Assembly: GCA_012032855.1 (NCBI GenBank)
Contig: JAAUQA010000210.1
Coordinates: 1 to 6,258, forward strand
Reading direction: 5' to 3'
Source: Candidatus Competibacteraceae bacterium
GTDB lineage: Bacteria > Pseudomonadota > Gammaproteobacteria > Competibacterales > Competibacteraceae
Length of the DNA stretch: 6,258 nt
Positions 5,567 through 6,258 of this stretch are shown here, piece by piece; within the stretch, counting starts at the first letter, position 1, and every line of letters begins with the position of its first letter. The translations under genes and the position numbers were made by a program. The notes beneath the pieces were generated by a model. That model did not search any database. It saw nothing but the letters and a program-made list of their open reading frames with translations, and was not told the DNA's origin.

Positions 5567-6258
5567 TCAAATCCCTAAATAATGTTCCTGTGCCTCCGAA
5601 TTTCCCGCCAACAGCGCCGAATTCCCTGACCACACCACCTGTCCTTTCTCCAAGATGTAATGCCGATCAGCAATACGCAGTAGCGCCTGCAAATGCTTAT
5701 CAACGATCAGAATCGATTCTCCGCTACCTTTTAACGCCTCCAACACTTGCCAGATCTCTTCACGGATCAGCGGAGCTAAGCCTTCCGTCGCCTCGTCTAA
5801 GATCAACAAGCGGGGATTTGTCATCAACGCTCGGGCAATGGCCAGCATCTGTTGCTCACCGCCGGACAGCTGATCACCTCGCTGCTGATTTCGTCCAGCC
5901 AGGGTGGGGAACAACTGATAAATCCGTTCCAGTGTCCACGGTGGAGTGAGCGAAACGCCTCGATCGGCAGCGGTCACCAGCAAATTTTCCGCTACCGTCA
6001 AGGTAGGAAAGATTTGCCGCCCTTCTGGAACCAGGCCGACTCCCGCTCGGGCAATCGCGTAACCGGGCAGATGTTGGACTGCCTTGCCTTGAAAATGGAC
6101 TGTGCCGGTCCAGGCGCGGGTCAATCCCATGATGGCCCGCAGGACGGTGGTTTTTCCCATACCATTGCGGCCCAGCAACGTGACCACTTCGCCTTCAGCA
6201 ACGGTCAAATCCACCCCGAATAACAACCTGACTGACGCCATAGCCGGTGCTCAATCCG
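5567..6258 (-). CDS. livF: LivF-type branched-chain amino acid ABC transporter ATP-binding protein, partial with a frameshift
   Basis: The cytoplasmic ATPase subunit of a high-affinity uptake system of the LivFGHMJ family, importing branched-chain amino acids or related amides such as urea. Numbered from the ATG at 6241, it shows Walker A GRNGMGKTT (24-32), VPEGRQIFPTLTVAENL (71-87, the LivF-type Q-loop region), signature LSGGEQQ (125-131), and Walker B LLILDEA (145-151) followed by TEGLAP. VDKHLQ (170-175) stands where LivF proteins commonly have VEQN. That ATG is probably not the true start. An in-frame TGA lies a few codons upstream, and the +1 frame across 6227-6257 encodes GLSTGYGVSQV, the canonical LivF beginning, leading straight into LFGVDLTV if one A at 6225-6226 is removed. 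The native start therefore lies beyond the window, perhaps 5-8 codons away. The C-terminus is complete (HYLGI, TGA). LivG or permease partners, if present, are off the right edge. Confidence 0.9.
6225..6226 (-). other. Probable single-base insertion (frameshift) in livF
   Basis: On the minus strand the sequence reads CAGGTTGTTATTC. Dropping one T gives CAG GTG TTA TTC, which joins GYGVSQV to LFGVDL without a break, as in intact LivF proteins. This corresponds to an extra A at 6225-6226 on the plus strand. Sequencing error and a true mutation cannot be told apart here. Confidence 0.7.

Noticed and set aside
5554..5949. A 131-codon plus-strand open frame opposite livF.
   Set aside because: The minus strand carries all the ABC ATPase motifs over the same bases, and the plus translation looks random.

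Overview
The window looks like two unrelated pieces of DNA joined at about position 583-592. Left of that point is a GC-rich fragment (41 of 60 bases are G or C in 301-360). Its minus strand encodes the middle of a GH13 glycogen branching enzyme (GlgB), broken by four single-base indels in under 600 bases. Right of it is moderate-GC DNA (30 of 60 in 1921-1980) carrying long, mostly clean genes. The sudden change in composition and error rate, and a join that cuts two unrelated genes at once, point to an assembly or read chimera rather than natural recombination.

The right-hand part looks proteobacterial, probably gamma or beta, judging from the LivF-like and WbpM/CapD-like proteins. This is recognition by eye, not a search. 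On the plus strand, 586-4849 holds the distal end of a surface or exopolysaccharide cluster: a GT4 glycosyltransferase that has lost its N-terminus, a membrane-bound UDP-GlcNAc 4,6-dehydratase-like enzyme of the WbpM/PglF/CapD family, and a PF14907-type nucleotidyltransferase-like protein. The dehydratase would supply a 6-deoxy-4-keto amino sugar nucleotide and the GT4 enzyme would add a sugar to a lipid-linked acceptor. The role of the third protein is not known. The last two genes are 36 bp apart and probably cotranscribed.

On the minus strand, converging on this cluster, are a LivF-type ABC transporter ATPase (5567 to the right edge) and then mraZ (4919-5440). The MraZ stands out. Its sequence is of the type I associate with Bacteroidota, and it is not followed by rsmH or any other division/cell-wall gene, so it is an orphan and possibly a transferred copy. 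The livF reading frame has a probable one-base insertion at 6225-6226, and its true start lies beyond the window.

The non-coding stretches are 1525-1759, 3662-3697, 4850-4918 and 5441-5566. They contain several inverted repeats and weak promoter-like matches, all listed with modest confidence. I saw no tRNA, rRNA, CRISPR array, insertion sequence or clearly new system. The observations most worth checking are the chimeric join and the orphan MraZ.
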